From NCBI RefSeq assembly GCF_947179165.1, contig NC_077242.1, forward strand, positions 44,137,097 through 44,201,096: 64,000 nucleotides of DNA. Reading direction: 5' to 3'. Source of the DNA: Solanum dulcamara (Eukaryota > Streptophyta > Magnoliopsida > Solanales > Solanaceae). A program made the translations under genes and the position numbers. Below, in pieces: positions 22,670-34,636 of the stretch. The notes beneath the pieces were generated by a model. That model did not search any database, was not told the origin of the DNA, and worked only from the letters and a program-made list of their open reading frames with translations. Each line of letters starts with the position of its first letter. Position 1 is the first letter of the stretch.

Positions 22670-22789
22670 AAACGCGACATGAAGACTTCCCAGGGAGGTC
22701 ACCCATCCCAATATTACTCTCGCCCCAATACGCTTAACTTCAAAATTCTGATGGAACTTAATGCGTTAGTGCTGGTGTGATCGCGCGAG
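22670..22789 (-). ncRNA. 5S-rRNA-like sequence inside element B (antisense, diverged)
   Basis: The minus strand from 22789 aligns over the full length of plant 5S rRNA as I remember it. Recognisable blocks are GCGATCACACCAGCACTAA near the 5' end, CCATCAGAATTTTGAAGTTA, the box-A region AAGTTAAGCGTATTG, GGGCGAGAGTAATATTGGG and the box-C region GGATGGGTGACCTCC, then CTGGGAAGTC. One extra C lies in the CCTCC run. The two ends match less well (TCGC for GGGTGC; GTCGCGTTT for GTTGCATCC). The promoter region of 5S genes is internal, and its blocks are among the best preserved parts. It is a single copy and not part of an rDNA array, so I read it as a 5S-derived pseudogene or captured domain. It could also be a relic of a 5S-bearing retroelement such as Cassandra, whose LTR carries 5S; I see no Cassandra LTR around it. 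Confidence 0.85.
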
Positions 22790-23209
22790 ATGGAGGAATC
22801 TGAACTAGCAACGGAGAAACGATATGAGATTATCTACCGATAGTATTATAAGATACGTTAAGGCAATTGTAACAAGGGCTTAAGCAAAACAAGAAGGATT
22901 AGCTAATTGCTAACTGACGACACACTCAAATGCCACAACTCTTCAACATAGAACTAGTTAATGAAAGGAAAACCACAGAATGACTATATGGGCCAGTGGG
23001 CGAGGGAATTTTGACACCACTGGCAGCCAACTACGAGGACAAAAAAGAAAAAAAAGCAAAACCCAAAAAATTAAGGGTACTAATTGATATAATTTATGGA
23101 AGCCAGGAAGTAATATCCAAAGTCAAAAATTCCATAATATGACCAGGACTACAAGACTCATTCCACACTCTATCGATAGATGACTCTGAAGGGAATGTTA
23201 CCCGTGGAT

Positions 23210-24850
23210 TAACGATATTGGCCCCTGCTCCTTTGATCAAAGGCTACCTATTCAGCCGAGAAGGTGTAAAAATGTAGGGTGAAGAAATGGTAAGACCTTA
23301 CGGAGTCCCCATAGCTATTATTCCAGGCAAAGAAGCCCAAGTTACAATTAACTATCGAAAGATGCAAGGATAGGTTAAGCCAAACTATCGAGATGGAATT
23401 GGTACTATGGGTGACATAATATATGGCCACGATTGGGCCAAAGAGCACCTCCAACATCAAATGTAGGATAAGGGAGAAAAAGGCAAGGTAAAATATGAGG
23501 ACTAGCGAGATAACGCCAGGATAGGCCTTGTACCCTTTCGTCAATTTGTAAGGAAGGAAATGACATAGGATAATGTGTCTAGAAGGTTACCCGTGGGGGT
23601 AATGAAAGTGGTGAAAGAGTTTAAATGAAACTGGCAGAACTAGCTGGTTACTACAGGATGACGAGTATATAGGCCAAAATTCCTTCAGAATTATACCAGA
23701 TCATGTTAGATAAATCATAGAACGACTATGAGAGACATTACACTAGGGGGTTGCAGTATTATTTAGTAGCCAACCCTAAGGATTGAAAAGTAGAACCCAA
23801 AAGATAGAATACCAGTTAAAGTTTTGGAAAGAATCGAGAAGTACTATATGAGGCTAACGACCCCCAAGTTATCAATGTCATTACGCACCCATTTTATACT
23901 CTGTAAGAGTAGGGTGCTATATGGGTTATTGTGAGTAGGCTAAGGAATCAGCTCATTTGCTTCCAATCAAGAGCACCTATGCTGCTGAAGTTAGGGAGAG
24001 TATAGAACATGGAGAATGGTAAGGTTCCGTGAGGTTTCCCTGTTAATATCTCAGATAGAGGGACTTTAATTATGATTAACATTTAGAGATCAGTCCAAGA
24101 AGAGATTGGGAGCACAGGCAGGTCTTCGTACCGCATTTTCCTTCGAGCTGCTGAACAGACTGAGCATACTATCAGACGCTAGAAGATATGTCATGAGCTG
24201 GGGTTGTTAACTTCAAAGATAGCTGGAATGATTATCTATCACTTATGAAGTTTCCTATAATAATAACTACTACTCCCATATCCCAATGGCCCTGTACAAG
24301 ACTGGTAGAGCAAGAGGTGTAAGTCCCCTATTGGATGGGTCGATGTTAGAAAAACTAAGCTAAAAAGGCCCCGACATGATTAAGCAAGCTATTAGCTAAT
24401 GACCCAGAGTCGGCAGAAATGATATACACATGATCGACATCGACATACAAAGTTCAAATTGATTATTGGACGTTCATAACGGAGTCACCTAGAAAAGGAA
24501 ATTTAACCCGAAATATATTAGACTGTATCAAGTTACTCATAAGGTGGGCAATGTGGCTAGTAAGTTGAGCTTACCACCTCATTTGGAAACTATACGCCCA
24601 GTCTCTCAGATAGGAATGCTTTGCAAAGATACTGACGAGCCACCCAAAGTATATCCCATAGATGAGGTCCAGGAGATGAAATCCTGTGAGGAAAAACCTA
24701 TCGCTATCTTAGATTGGCAAACTGGAAGATTGTAGACTAAGTACGTGCCTTCCGTCAAGATACTGTGGCAAAACCAAAAACAGAAAGAGGATAACTCGAG
24801 AAGCTAAAGAGAACATGAAACACAAGTATTCGCACCTATTCCCAATGTGT
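23210..24850 (+). pseudogene. Element B integrase remnants
   Basis: Broken frames resemble chromovirus integrase. Near 23280-23350 a segment reads EEMVRPYGVPIAIIPGKEAQ, like the REIVRLHGVP-SIISDR block. Near 23950-24160 another segment reads SAHLLPIKSTYAAE, then GFPVNISDRGT, then EQTEHTIR. Two copies of the same block suggest a duplication or a composite. From 24500 to 24735 the C-terminal tail is clear: KVGNVASKLSLPPHLE, then EKPIAILDWQTGRL, followed by a decayed KILWQNQK end near 24770. Stops interrupt all parts, so no active integrase is made. Confidence 0.7.
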
Positions 24851-24987
24851 ACGGGAACCCCAACTCCTGAAATATGTATATTAAGTACTTGTAGGGAAGT
24901 ATGTGTTACAAAGATCGCAAAGAATCTCCCTACGATTTGTATAAAGTTCTAAGGGAGATTTTGTTTAATATTCGGGGATGAATATTC

Positions 24988-25002
24988 TAAAGGGGGAAAG
25001 GA
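24988..25002 (+). other. Element B polypurine tract
   Basis: TAAAGGGGGAAAGGA ends at the TG of the 3' LTR. Confidence 0.85.
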
Positions 25003-27791
25003 TGTTACACCCCACATCTTTGAACTCCGAAGGTTCCTTAAGTTACTTAGAAGCTTGTATATGAGCCACTTAAGTTACGACCCTATTGAACAACTCTAAG
25101 AAGGAAGAATGTGACACCCCATGGTAGGGAAGGTTGGAAATAGGGTCAAGAGAAGCCAAAAGGAGTTGGAGGCCAAGTAACGAGTCGTAGGACTCGACTT
25201 ATCTATGTAAACTACTAATTTAGAAGTCTTACATACTTGATTACATACCAAGCTTACGTAGAAAGGGTTTCATAGGCTCTTAAAGTGAGACGAGATTACG
25301 AGCGAGATTATGAACCCTCGAAGAGGAAAACAAATTGCGCGGGGAAGCCAATGGGAAGGTGACACATGGCATCAACTAAGCAAGAAGGTGACCCACCTTC
25401 TTGGGGTAAAGTAGGTGACCCACCTTCTTGGGGTAGGTGGGCCCCACTACCACATGGCAGCTCCTCCTTCAACATGTAGATACGGTGGCCCAATAGGGGC
25501 TGGACACGTGGCACCTCTTTTGGATGACACGTGTCACACCCTACATCCACATATATGTATGTATATGAATCATATACTTTAGTTTGTTCCTCAACTTTCA
25601 GCAAAAATAAGAGAAAACAAACCCTAGAGCTAAGGAGAAAATTACGACGGCTTGGGAGAAAAATAAGGTAAGTCCCGATTTCATTCCGTAAATTAATTAT
25701 ATAGAATATAAAACGATGATATGGAAGTATTAGTAGAATAAAATTAGAGTTCGGTGCAGCCAAAAAATGGTCAGCAAGCTACCACGATGATTCAGCACGC
25801 TAAAACAAATTCCGAGGCGCAATTTCGGTGAGTTCTAGCCAATTTCGGGAAAGGTAAGTTCTTCCCCTCTAATTTGAAGTTTATGATGTTAAATTAGGGT
25901 GTATTACACACCTTAGGGGCTGCTGGAAGTTGGGGAAAAGGTTTGAAAAGTTTGGCGTTTGAAATAAATGAATTTGGAATCGCTATAGTTAAATAGTTGT
26001 TGAAGTAAGGTGTTGTGCGCGTGGGGGATGATTCTGGTTGTGTTGTTGCGTTTTTAAGGGTCTAAGATTTCTATAAATGACCTGGGGGAGCTTCTGGTTA
26101 CAGCCACACGACCCCCCGCTTCATACGGTTAAAGGTTTCGCAAAATAGAAACTAGAAACCCTCTTTTGGTATCGTAACTTCGGGCGAGTCGTTTGGAGTT
26201 TATATTATGTAATGTTTCCATGTTATATATATATGAGCTGATGGTTGTATTGTTGGTTGGATGCAGGTGTTAAGTACATGGTTGGGAAATTCGGATAGGA
26301 CACATTATAGGGGAGGTACTGTCCGATTTCCGTTAACACCTTAACTAGTTAAGGAACTAGTCGAGAAGGCAAGCGAGGGGATAAATGCTATAAATACTAG
26401 TGGGTAGCCTAAGTTGCTGAAAAATCTAAGGTTGTTAATACTCGCCTTATTTCCGTGTTAAATAGGTTTTGAGGACGACGACGTAAACACGACTAAGGGA
26501 AGTCCATAAGAGGTATGTGAAGCCTGTCCCTTCTCTTCTTTTGGCATATCGTAGAGGTAAGTAAGCAGTGATATAACGCCTAAAGTAATTCCATTATTGA
26601 ATGCAGCTTATTCAATTCTAACTGTTAAAGCTTGTATGATAGTTAAGCTAATTTCCTTGAATCTTTTATACACTGAGGACTTAATGAATATACAGACTCC
26701 TAGTCATAAAATTATTTGAAGACGAATACTCTGGAGTTCTTAGGTGAATAGTCCTACTTTGGTATATGTCTAGGAACCTCGAGATGTAATTAATGTAGCC
26801 CCTAATGGAACTTAGAGGGCAGCTAGAATGACTATACTGTTACTCGAATTCTTAAACAATAACTTAGTCCTCTTATATAGTTGAGTCTCGGATAATGATT
26901 TAAACTGTGTTTGGTTTCTCACTACTCTACTCGTGTATACTGTAACACTTCTTCTCTAAGTCCCGGGCCAGTTATTAGATTCGTGCAATTCACTGCATTG
27001 TCCACCGAGCCCTTTACTAGAGCACCGGGTACGTATGTATATATATGATGATGATGTGTTGTAATAAGGTCGCGATGGCACGGAGCCTGATACTGATACT
27101 ACATATATGATTCACCGGACCCCTGATGGGGCCGGCTATATTGAAAATTTGAGCATGCATGTTTTGGTGATTCACAGAGTAGTGGTACATGTTTCTGATT
27201 TGATAATTGGTTCCCCTGCTTCTCCATTTTGGATATACATCCAGTTGTACTATGTTACGTTTTACATACTCAGTACATATGTCGTACTGACCCCCTTTCT
27301 TGGGGGGATGCATTCATACCCGCAGGTACAGATACAAGTTTTGGGAGTCCGTCAGCTTAGGATTCCATGCAGCTCAACAAAGAAAGGCTCCATTGTATCG
27401 GGGCCTAGTTTTGATACTGTCCATTGATGTATAACATTATTTTGTCCATTCGGGGGTACGCAGGGGCCCTGTCCCACCATATGTTGTCATTTATATTTTT
27501 AGAGGTCTGCAGACATGTATATGTGGGTTGTGTATGTCAGTTTGATTCAGCTGGGTCTACCTAATATATGATATATGTGATTATGTTATGGCAGACTTGT
27601 CGGCTTGCGTGCCCTGTCATGTTGTGATACAAATGAAAAGGGCTATAGGTTTATGAAAATGTTATCACCCGATAGGGCTATGTTACATGATATTGTCTTA
27701 TTTACAATTCAATGTGACCAAAGCTAACAGATATGTGTACGGGGGGTCAAGGTCGGACCCCAATCGCGGCCTACGGGATTGGGTCGTGACA
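25003..27791 (+). repeat. Element B 3' LTR (2789 bp)
   Basis: Canonical ends TGTTACACCCC and GGGTCGTGACA. It differs from the 5' copy by a 27-bp tandem duplication (25386-25412 and 25413-25439) next to a perfect inverted repeat CAAGAAGGTG / CACCTTCTTG (25381-25390 and 25394-25403), by loss of 11 bp near 25230 and by scattered substitutions. Confidence 0.92.
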
Positions 27792-27796
27792 CCGAC
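27792..27796. repeat. Target site duplication of element B, right copy (CCGAC)
   Basis: Identical to 17813-17817. It supports LTR ends at 17818 and 27791. Confidence 0.9.
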
Positions 27797-28622
27797 CCTG
27801 CTGAACTATTTGATACTAGCGCATGGCATCCACATACAATCAAGAAAATAAAAAAATATATCTCAACTTAAAATTAAGCCCTTGACCGGCAAGGCCCCTA
27901 TTAACAACTCTATAAAAGAAACAACTACTCCCAACAGTTCATATTAAGAAATAGCCAATTAGCACATAATCCTTGATTGGGTCGTCGAGTCCACCTTGAT
28001 CTCTATACAGAAGCTGAAAGCAGGTATATAACCAGACAATGTATCAAACACCTATCAAGCTCAGCAACATAACAAACCAGGCCAACCAAGACATAACGTA
28101 GCTATACAACCCACACACTAGATTGCAAGCCTCTAAGAGTAGCAATGTTTGGCAGGACAGGGCCCCGGCCTACCCAAAAATATATACAACAAAATTTACC
28201 AAACCTCAAAACTCTAGCAGCTCCAGAAGAAAGAGGCTAACCAACCTAATAGAAGTCAACCCTGTTGTTAAGGAGGTCTATTGGGTCGTCTGTCGGGACC
28301 TGCATGTATAAATGTAGTGTCTCGAGGCAATGGGGCATCAGTATAGAATATTTTATCGAGTATAAAAGGCTATAGACTATGAGCAAGTATCATGATATAC
28401 TGCGAATAATCAAATAAATAAATCAAGAATAAATAAACCGTATTGACCTACTCCTAATTCTACATATATCATAAATAATCAAATAACAACCTAACTAAGC
28501 CCTCATAAACTTGGCAGGTATAAACGGAAAAGAAGACCACCTTCCTAGGCCCCCATAAGCCTAAAAGGTGTCAAATTAGTCTATATACCCCTATTAGCAG
28601 TCCCTAGCCCTGTAGGCAGTCA

Positions 28623-29000
28623 CATAGCCCTCTTATGCAATAATATAGCCATGTAGGCAGCGCATAACCCTCTCAGACATTAGTATAGCCTTGTAATAAA
28701 CCCATAGCCCTCTTAGGCAACAACATAGCCCCGTAGGCAACACATAGCCTTCTTAGGCATCAATATAGCCCTATAAGCAACTCTTAGTCTTCCTTGGAAA
28801 CAACATAGCCCCACAGGCAACACATAGCCTTCTTAGGCAGCAATATAGCCCCGTAGGCAGCATATAGCCTTCTTAGGCATCAATATAGCCCCGTAGATAA
28901 CTCATATCCTTATTAGTCATAAATATAGACCCATAGGCAGAACATAGCCCGTTTAGGTATCAATATAGCCCCATAGGCAAAATATAGCCCTTTTAGACAG
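28623..29000. repeat. 40-bp minisatellite, nine full units, inside LTR G
   Basis: Units start every 40 bp from 28623 to 28943, with a partial unit at 28983-29000. Each unit is itself two diverged 20-bp halves, for example CATAGCCTTCTTAGGCAGCA followed by ATATAGCCCCGTAGGCAGCA. Units are diverged but the register never slips. Confidence 0.93.
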
Positions 29001-30657
29001 AGATCATATTCCTATAGCGAACCACAGTGACCCCAAGGGCAATAATAATGATCCAATAGGCTAAAATCAAGAAATTTAGCTATCAGCAACCTATACGAAT
29101 ACCTTCTAAGTCATGCCCCACATAGGGCCGATACTAACTGAATTAGAATCTTGACAAAAAAGGATTACATCCACTTGAGTAGATAACAACCAACAGTCAT
29201 GGCTACAAGTATAACAACAATAACGACAACCTTCTCGTATTGCTCCTAAGCTTTAAGGAAATATGCCAAAAGAAGGGAATAACTAACATACCTTTCCATC
29301 GAATTCCCACATGTGTGCCTCTATGAAGTTTATAAACCAAAAGTAATACAATAATGCGAGAATCTACAACTCTGCAAAAATGAGCCATAACCAATCGATA
29401 AGGCGTCAAGGTCGTCATAATGACCAACTAAATTTTTACTCAACAAACCAAAATCACAATCTCAAAATAACCAGTATCTAATAACAACAACACGAGTCTC
29501 TCAATATGTCATAAGAGCGATAAGTTTCTGAGGTAATATAACAAGGCACACTTCATGCCATTTAATCAATATTCTCCATATGCAACACATAAAAGTGATG
29601 CACAAATACCCCATCCCTACATAACTTGAATACCATCAACATACACATTTAAACAACTCACCATAAACAAAAACTAAGCTTCCCAGAGCCACAATACTTA
29701 AATGTCACCTCGTGTCTCAAAAACCAGCAGAACGGCAAAAAGATATAAAAACACGTAGGAGGTGATTGGAGGAAACTTACCTTAATAAGAGATTCTATTT
29801 TCCAAGCATAAAAATCTGCCTCAAGGGTCCAACACCATCCTAACTCCGGAACTTTAAGAATATGCACCAAAATAAGCTTAGGTCGTAGGAATTGATTCCC
29901 AACTTTAACCTTTGAGATTCTAAGCAAAGTAAGTGTAAAACCTTACCTCAAAGTAGCTCAACTATGTATTTAACTTAACCACCAGCTTACACATAAAATT
30001 TCTTCAACCACCATGAAAAATGATAAGAAATAGCACAAAATGAAACTTGCGATGAGGAGAACATTCCTATGAACTTCAACCAAGAAAGAATCAACTAGAA
30101 GGGGGTGTTTTCTTACCTCAAAGGTCTTGGAACCCTCTTCAATGGTTGCTGGACGTTTTTTCCATTGAGAAAATGTAAAAATGATTTTTTTAATCTCAGT
30201 AAGCAACTTTTAAAGTCGGCCAAACCTGACCCGGATCCATGACCCGGTTTGCTCGAATAGGCTGCGATAAAATGGTCATAACTCCTTACTTTGGTATCGA
30301 ATTGACAAACCATTTTTAGATTGGAAACTAGTTCAATGTCATTTATTTGATATATAGTAGATCGACTATCTCTCTATATATTGGAAGATATGCTCCTCCC
30401 AAGTCGGTACATAAATAAGATCATATCAAAATTTTCTTTTAATAGCTCCATCACATAAGATTTTTGTTTCAAGGTACCCCTAATTTCTAACTTCCCTCTA
30501 GGAATTTCAATTGACATTATAAAGTTATTACTTGGTATAACACCAAATTTTTACTATCTTCCCATTATCTTAATTACGGTTGACGTAAATTATGATAAAT
30601 TGACTAGTCAAACATAAGCTTGTTATTTCAAATATTACAAACTTATGGGGCATTACA

Positions 30658-32537
30658 TTTTTTTCATAAACAAAACTGGAGCACCCTAAGGAGAAGCACT
30701 AGGATGAATAAATCCTTTATCAAGAAGCTCCTAAATTTGATTCTTAAGCTCTTTGAACTCTATCATATCCATACGATAGGAAGGAATAAAGATTGGGAGA
30801 GTACCTGAATCTAAGTCAATACGAAAATCTAATCCCTATCCAGAGGGTGATTCAGTAGGAAACACTTCTTGAATTCTGAAACTACTAGGATTGACTCTAT
30901 AGAAGGGGACTCTGTGCTAACATCCCAAAGATGTGCCAAATAAGCCAGACCAACCTTCCCCACTAGCTTCCTAGTCTGGATAAAGGATATAATCTTGATT
31001 GGCTTAGGCTTGTACACCCCTTCCCACTTTCTCTTCTCAGTATCTCTAGAGTCACAATCTTAGCATTAAAATTAAGCATAATATAATAGAAGGACAAACA
31101 AATTCATATCTAAGATCACATCGAACTCAACCATATCTTATATAACCAAATTTACCCCAGTCTAAAAACCACAAATAAGACAGAACAAGCATGGTAAACA
31201 TGGGTGATTATGACATACTCTCCAACAGGGGTAGAAACATGGATGGGGGAATCAAGAATATCGCTGACTAAGTCAAATCCCAAAGAAAACTGAACTGACA
31301 TATAAGAATAAGTAGAGCCCAAATCAAATAATATAGTAGTAGTCTTGTCAAACATAAGTATAGTACATTTGATCCCTGTGTCGACCACTTTGACCTCTGT
31401 CCTCCCTAAAATGGCATAGCACTATGCTTTGTTGTCATTATGGGCAACCTCTCTACCTAGGTGCACTATTCCTCTACCTGCATTACTATTTCCTTGCCCT
31501 TCGAATTTTCTTATCGATCATCGTGTAGACTTCCTCTATTATTATTACCTCCAGTCACCAATACCACCACCCTTGACTGTTGCTGCATTGGATAAAATAC
31601 CCATGGTGAGGTTACTCCCTCCTGAAATGTGTCGATTCTCAAAAATTAAGCAACTCTAGTCAAAGGATGTCTTGTTGGCTGATGAGTAAGAGGATCCTTG
31701 ACCACCCTGAGTAAAATTTTACTGTGAAACCCTATATAACCACCCATAAAAGTGGGCATGGGTGAATGAATTTACCGAGATGCAAAGGCCTGCTGACCTA
31801 AACCCTTGAAGTAAGAACTACTATAGTTGCCTGAATTCTTGGGATTTTTAGCCAAAGCCTTTTCCTGCCCATCCCATCAAATTTCTTCTATCCTCTTAAC
31901 AGAATCAGAAACCTCATTGAAACTCCTTTCTGCAGAAGTCAGATTCATGGATAGTACCTGCAGGTGCGTGTTCAATCCCTTCACATAAAGATAGATTCTC
32001 TCTTTCTTGGTGTACACAAGCTAAGTACCAAAATGGGACAAGGCATGGTACTTAGCCTCATAGGCTACAACTGTCATTCTACCCTGATCAAGGGAAAAAA
32101 ACTCATCTTTCTTCCATTCTCGTAGAGTGCAAGGAGCATACTTCTGAAGGAACAAAATATAAAACTGAGTCCAAATCAATAGAGGCAGAACTGATGAACA
32201 AGACTCTACATTAATCTCCACTACTTCTTGGCCTCGCCCTACAGCTGAAATGTCACAAAGTTGATCCTATGCTACTTGATAATGCCTAACTTATATAGCC
32301 TCTTGTAATAGTCCAAGATTAACTCAAAATTGTCCCCATTCTCTAGCCCGTGGAGCACTAGAGGCTTTAACTTTAAAAACTTTGTCAACATCTCATGCTT
32401 CGTATTAGTTATCACAGGATGTATCAAAGGGCAGAATAATTCATCAATGCCCAAATTTTCCTCCATTCTAGGGGTTGTAGCAATAAAAGGTTGAGTTCTC
32501 GAAACTTGAGGAGTAGCAAAAGTGGGTGTGGCTCTAG
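30658..32537 (-). pseudogene. Element C gag core, protease and RT N-terminus (minus strand)
   Basis: Reading leftward from 32537, gag comes first: HEMLTKFLKLKPLVLHG near 32390, then LDYYKRLYKLGI, TWTQFYILFLQKYAP… near 32190-32130 and VVAYEAKYHALS near 32060. The zinc-knuckle region at 31600-31660 is decayed. Protease is at about 31150-31390 with the active-site motif FDLGSTYSYMSVQF, where D-L-G replaces D-P-G or D-S-G. The linker YKPKPIKIISFIQTRKLVG is near 30960 and SPSIESI near 30900. The RT start GAPVLFMKK at 30658-30690 ends at LTR G. The order and motifs are those of Tekay/Del chromoviruses. Stops separate gag, PR and RT pieces. Confidence 0.85.
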
Positions 32538-33948
32538 TGTAACACCCCAAATTATTTTAAGCTAAGACCCAAACTATTTTTCATATGTGTATAGGATCAG
32601 ACTGATTCTTAATTGTGTATAGTTTTTAAGGTCAATACTCTCATATGGGAATATATTTGAAGATGATTTAAGGTCACAAGAATCCTCTAGCATAAAGTCG
32701 AGTAGAAAGCTTCCTTACCGATTGAGTTTCAATAGAAGATTTTACTTGGGTCAACTTCAAGCGTTTATATCACCTAGAATATGAAGATATAGGTGGCCCA
32801 TAACCTATCAAATTAAAGGTATATGAATCCTCTTTCCATCCTACCATATTTTAATCAATTGGTGTTCGGAGTAAAAAGTTATGCCCGTTTCAGTGAAGCC
32901 TTGTCAGACAATCACATTTTCACAACCAGCTTTATGGGCCTTGAAGTGTTTTATGGACCATACAACCTTTCACAGACCATACAACCTTCCATGAAAGGCT
33001 TGCTGCAATTTTTTTTAGAAAATTCATGTTTGGGTCTAGGGTTATTTTAGTCATTTTCCAAGTTTCTTAGCCCTATTTTAAGTTAGTTTTAGGTGTTTTA
33101 AAGGAGTATATCATTCAACTAACTATATTTCCTCTCATTATCATCAATCTAAACATACTAGTCTCAAGAAATTCTCTCAAAACTCACCTAGGGTTCTTGT
33201 TCTTCATCAATAACCCTAAAGCTATCAACTCAAAACATCAAGAATCAAGAGAAGTCTTTCATCCAAGGTTTTATCAGGTTCTTCTACTCTAACAACTCCA
33301 TAAAAAAGTTTCTTTTCTCAAGATCAAGCACCAAGAGTCCAATATCAATAATTTCCTCTAAGAAAGTTAGTGTTCTTCCTCAGGATCAAGAGAAATCAAG
33401 TCTTCACCAAAGTTTTCTGTCTAATAGTTTCACAATCAAGTATGTAAGGCTAATCATAGTGTTGAACTAAATTCATCCTAATTCCCAACATTTAAATCCA
33501 TTCAGTAAGAGTTTAACCTAGGGTTCTAACCCAAGTTTACTTGAATTTCGAGTTCTTCCGTTATTCCTTATTATCGAATTGTGATTCTTATCACCGAAGT
33601 TGTGATTTTTCATGTACTCCTTATTCTTGATTGTGTTCACACCTATTTTTCACATGAATCCTATTTTGCTAAGAATTGTTTAAAGGTTTTACATTTCTAT
33701 ATATTATGCATTATTTTTCGGTTAAAGTAAAGTTCAAGTATTTTAGACCTTTTTTCAGACTTTTGCATAAAGTAAGTTAGAGATGTTTTTAGGTTCGTTT
33801 AAATGATTTCAAATGAGTATCTCTTTTAAATCTTCTGAGTGTAAGTTTAGCCTTCCTCTCATTAGTCAGCCAGGCCAAGGGTTCACTTTGGACCCATAAT
33901 AGTTTTCGAGTGCCGACCATGTCCAAGGTGTAGACTCGGGGCGTGACA
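32538..33948 (+). mobile_element. LTR I: solo LTR (1411 bp) inserted in element C gag
   Basis: Starts TGTAACACCCC and ends GGGGCGTGACA. Flanking 5-mers TCTAG (32533-32537) and ACCAG (33949-33953) match at only 3 of 5 positions. It has the same layout as LTRs A and J: CACCTAGAATATGAAG near 32770, then GGCCCATAACCTATCAAATT, then a GTAAAAAGTTATGCCC segment near 32875, then short repeated words (ACCATACAACCTT). No gag or pol accompanies it. Confidence 0.78.
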
Positions 33949-34330
33949 ACCAGTATCTACCAACTCACTCAAAAATGTCAATACTTGATGAACTGCATCA
34001 GTAGACATAAGAAGAATACATGTAACCCAGCCTGAGTGGCCACATCTGGCTCATCCTCTTCCTCAATCTCAACTTCAACCTCTTCCTCAACATGGTCCTA
34101 TGGTGGGGGAGGGGTCACTTTCCTTGGTGCTGCTGTTGCCTGAGCTCCATCCCTAGTAGGTGTTGCTCTTCCCCTGCCCCTTCCCCTTCCCCTACCTCAA
34201 CCTTATTCTCTTCATTTACCACATCCTTGTGCTGCGAACTTTGCCACTGGATTCACCGTGTGAGCTACTATTCTTACGCCATTACGTATTATGTCAACCA
34301 TCTGCTGACAGAAGAGTGAAGGATTTAGAT
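33949..34330 (-). pseudogene. Element C gag N-terminus
   Basis: Minus-strand continuation of the C gag upstream of LTR I. It holds an acidic stretch (near 34030-34090) after a GC-rich run that encodes alternating Gly/Arg residues in one frame (34150-34200), a composition known from Gag N-termini of this group. The likely start region is near 34290. Stops are present. Confidence 0.6.
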
Positions 34331-34636
34331 ACCAATTTAGATTATAAGATACCAATTAGAATAAAGTCATACCATGAAAGAGGAAAGAAGAGTGAGAGAT
34401 CTTTTAAAGTCTTGTAGCCTCTCAAAAAAGTATAGACGTCTCCTAATGTGCCGTGAATTTACCGCACTATCAATGCTCATAACAAAGGATTATCACAAGT
34501 TATTGAGCATGTTTAAGACGATACGATGTGTTTGTGTGTAAATGTTTAGGAAAAGTAAGATGAAGGCACTTGGAGAACAAAAGATGAACACTGAAGCTGG
34601 TGGTAGTCCACGAGACCCTATACGAACCGAAAAAAC
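34331..34636 (-). mobile_element. 5' leader of element C, cut by element D
   Basis: Non-coding sequence between the C gag start and the left end of element D. It contains two close copies of GATACCAATT (near 34339 and 34350), whose complement AATTGGTATC recalls a primer-site-like word. The rest of the C leader and its 5' LTR should lie beyond D but I cannot identify them. Confidence 0.45.

Larger units (their letters stand above)
17818..27791 (+). mobile_element. Element B: 9.97-kb Ty3/gypsy element carrying a 5S-rRNA-like sequence
   Basis: LTRs at 17818-20587 and 25003-27791, perfect target duplication CCGAC (17813-17817 and 27792-27796), tRNA-iMet-type primer site at 20592 and polypurine tract at 24990. 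The 4.4-kb interior has no intact gene. Integrase-like fragments are recognisable between about 23220 and 24850, and an antisense 5S-rRNA-like sequence lies at 22670-22789. Gag, protease and RT are not recognisable, so it is a non-autonomous, LARD-like or heavily decayed element. It sits inside LTR G. LTR divergence varies by region: five substitutions in the first 125 bp, none in a 120-bp sample at 19621-19740. Confidence 0.9.
17758..30657 (-). mobile_element. LTR G: minus-strand solo LTR, split by element B
   Basis: On the minus strand it starts at 30657 with TGTAATGCCCCATAAG and ends at 17758 with GGGGCATCA. Taking out B and one CCGAC leaves about 2.9 kb (27797-30657 plus 17758-17817). It is flanked by T-runs (17750-17756 and 30658-30664) that fit a TTTTT duplication. 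Removing it brings the GAPVLFMKK codons at 30658 next to the KKDISMR codons at 17757, two halves of one RT motif. It contains a 40-bp minisatellite at 28623-29000. The rest (27797-28620 and 29000-30657) is non-coding LTR; scattered short frames there have no recognisable product. Confidence 0.8.

Noticed and set aside
22670..22789. Functional 5S rRNA gene
   Set aside because: Single copy, many changes, mismatched ends and embedded in a retrotransposon. Better called 5S-derived.
28623..29000. CRISPR-like spacing of repeats
   Set aside because: There are no unique spacers; the whole 40-bp unit repeats. Plant DNA, inside an LTR.
32533..33953. Clean target duplication for LTR I
   Set aside because: TCTAG and ACCAG match at only 3 of 5 positions, so I do not claim it. 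The LTR call rests on its ends and on interruption of gag.
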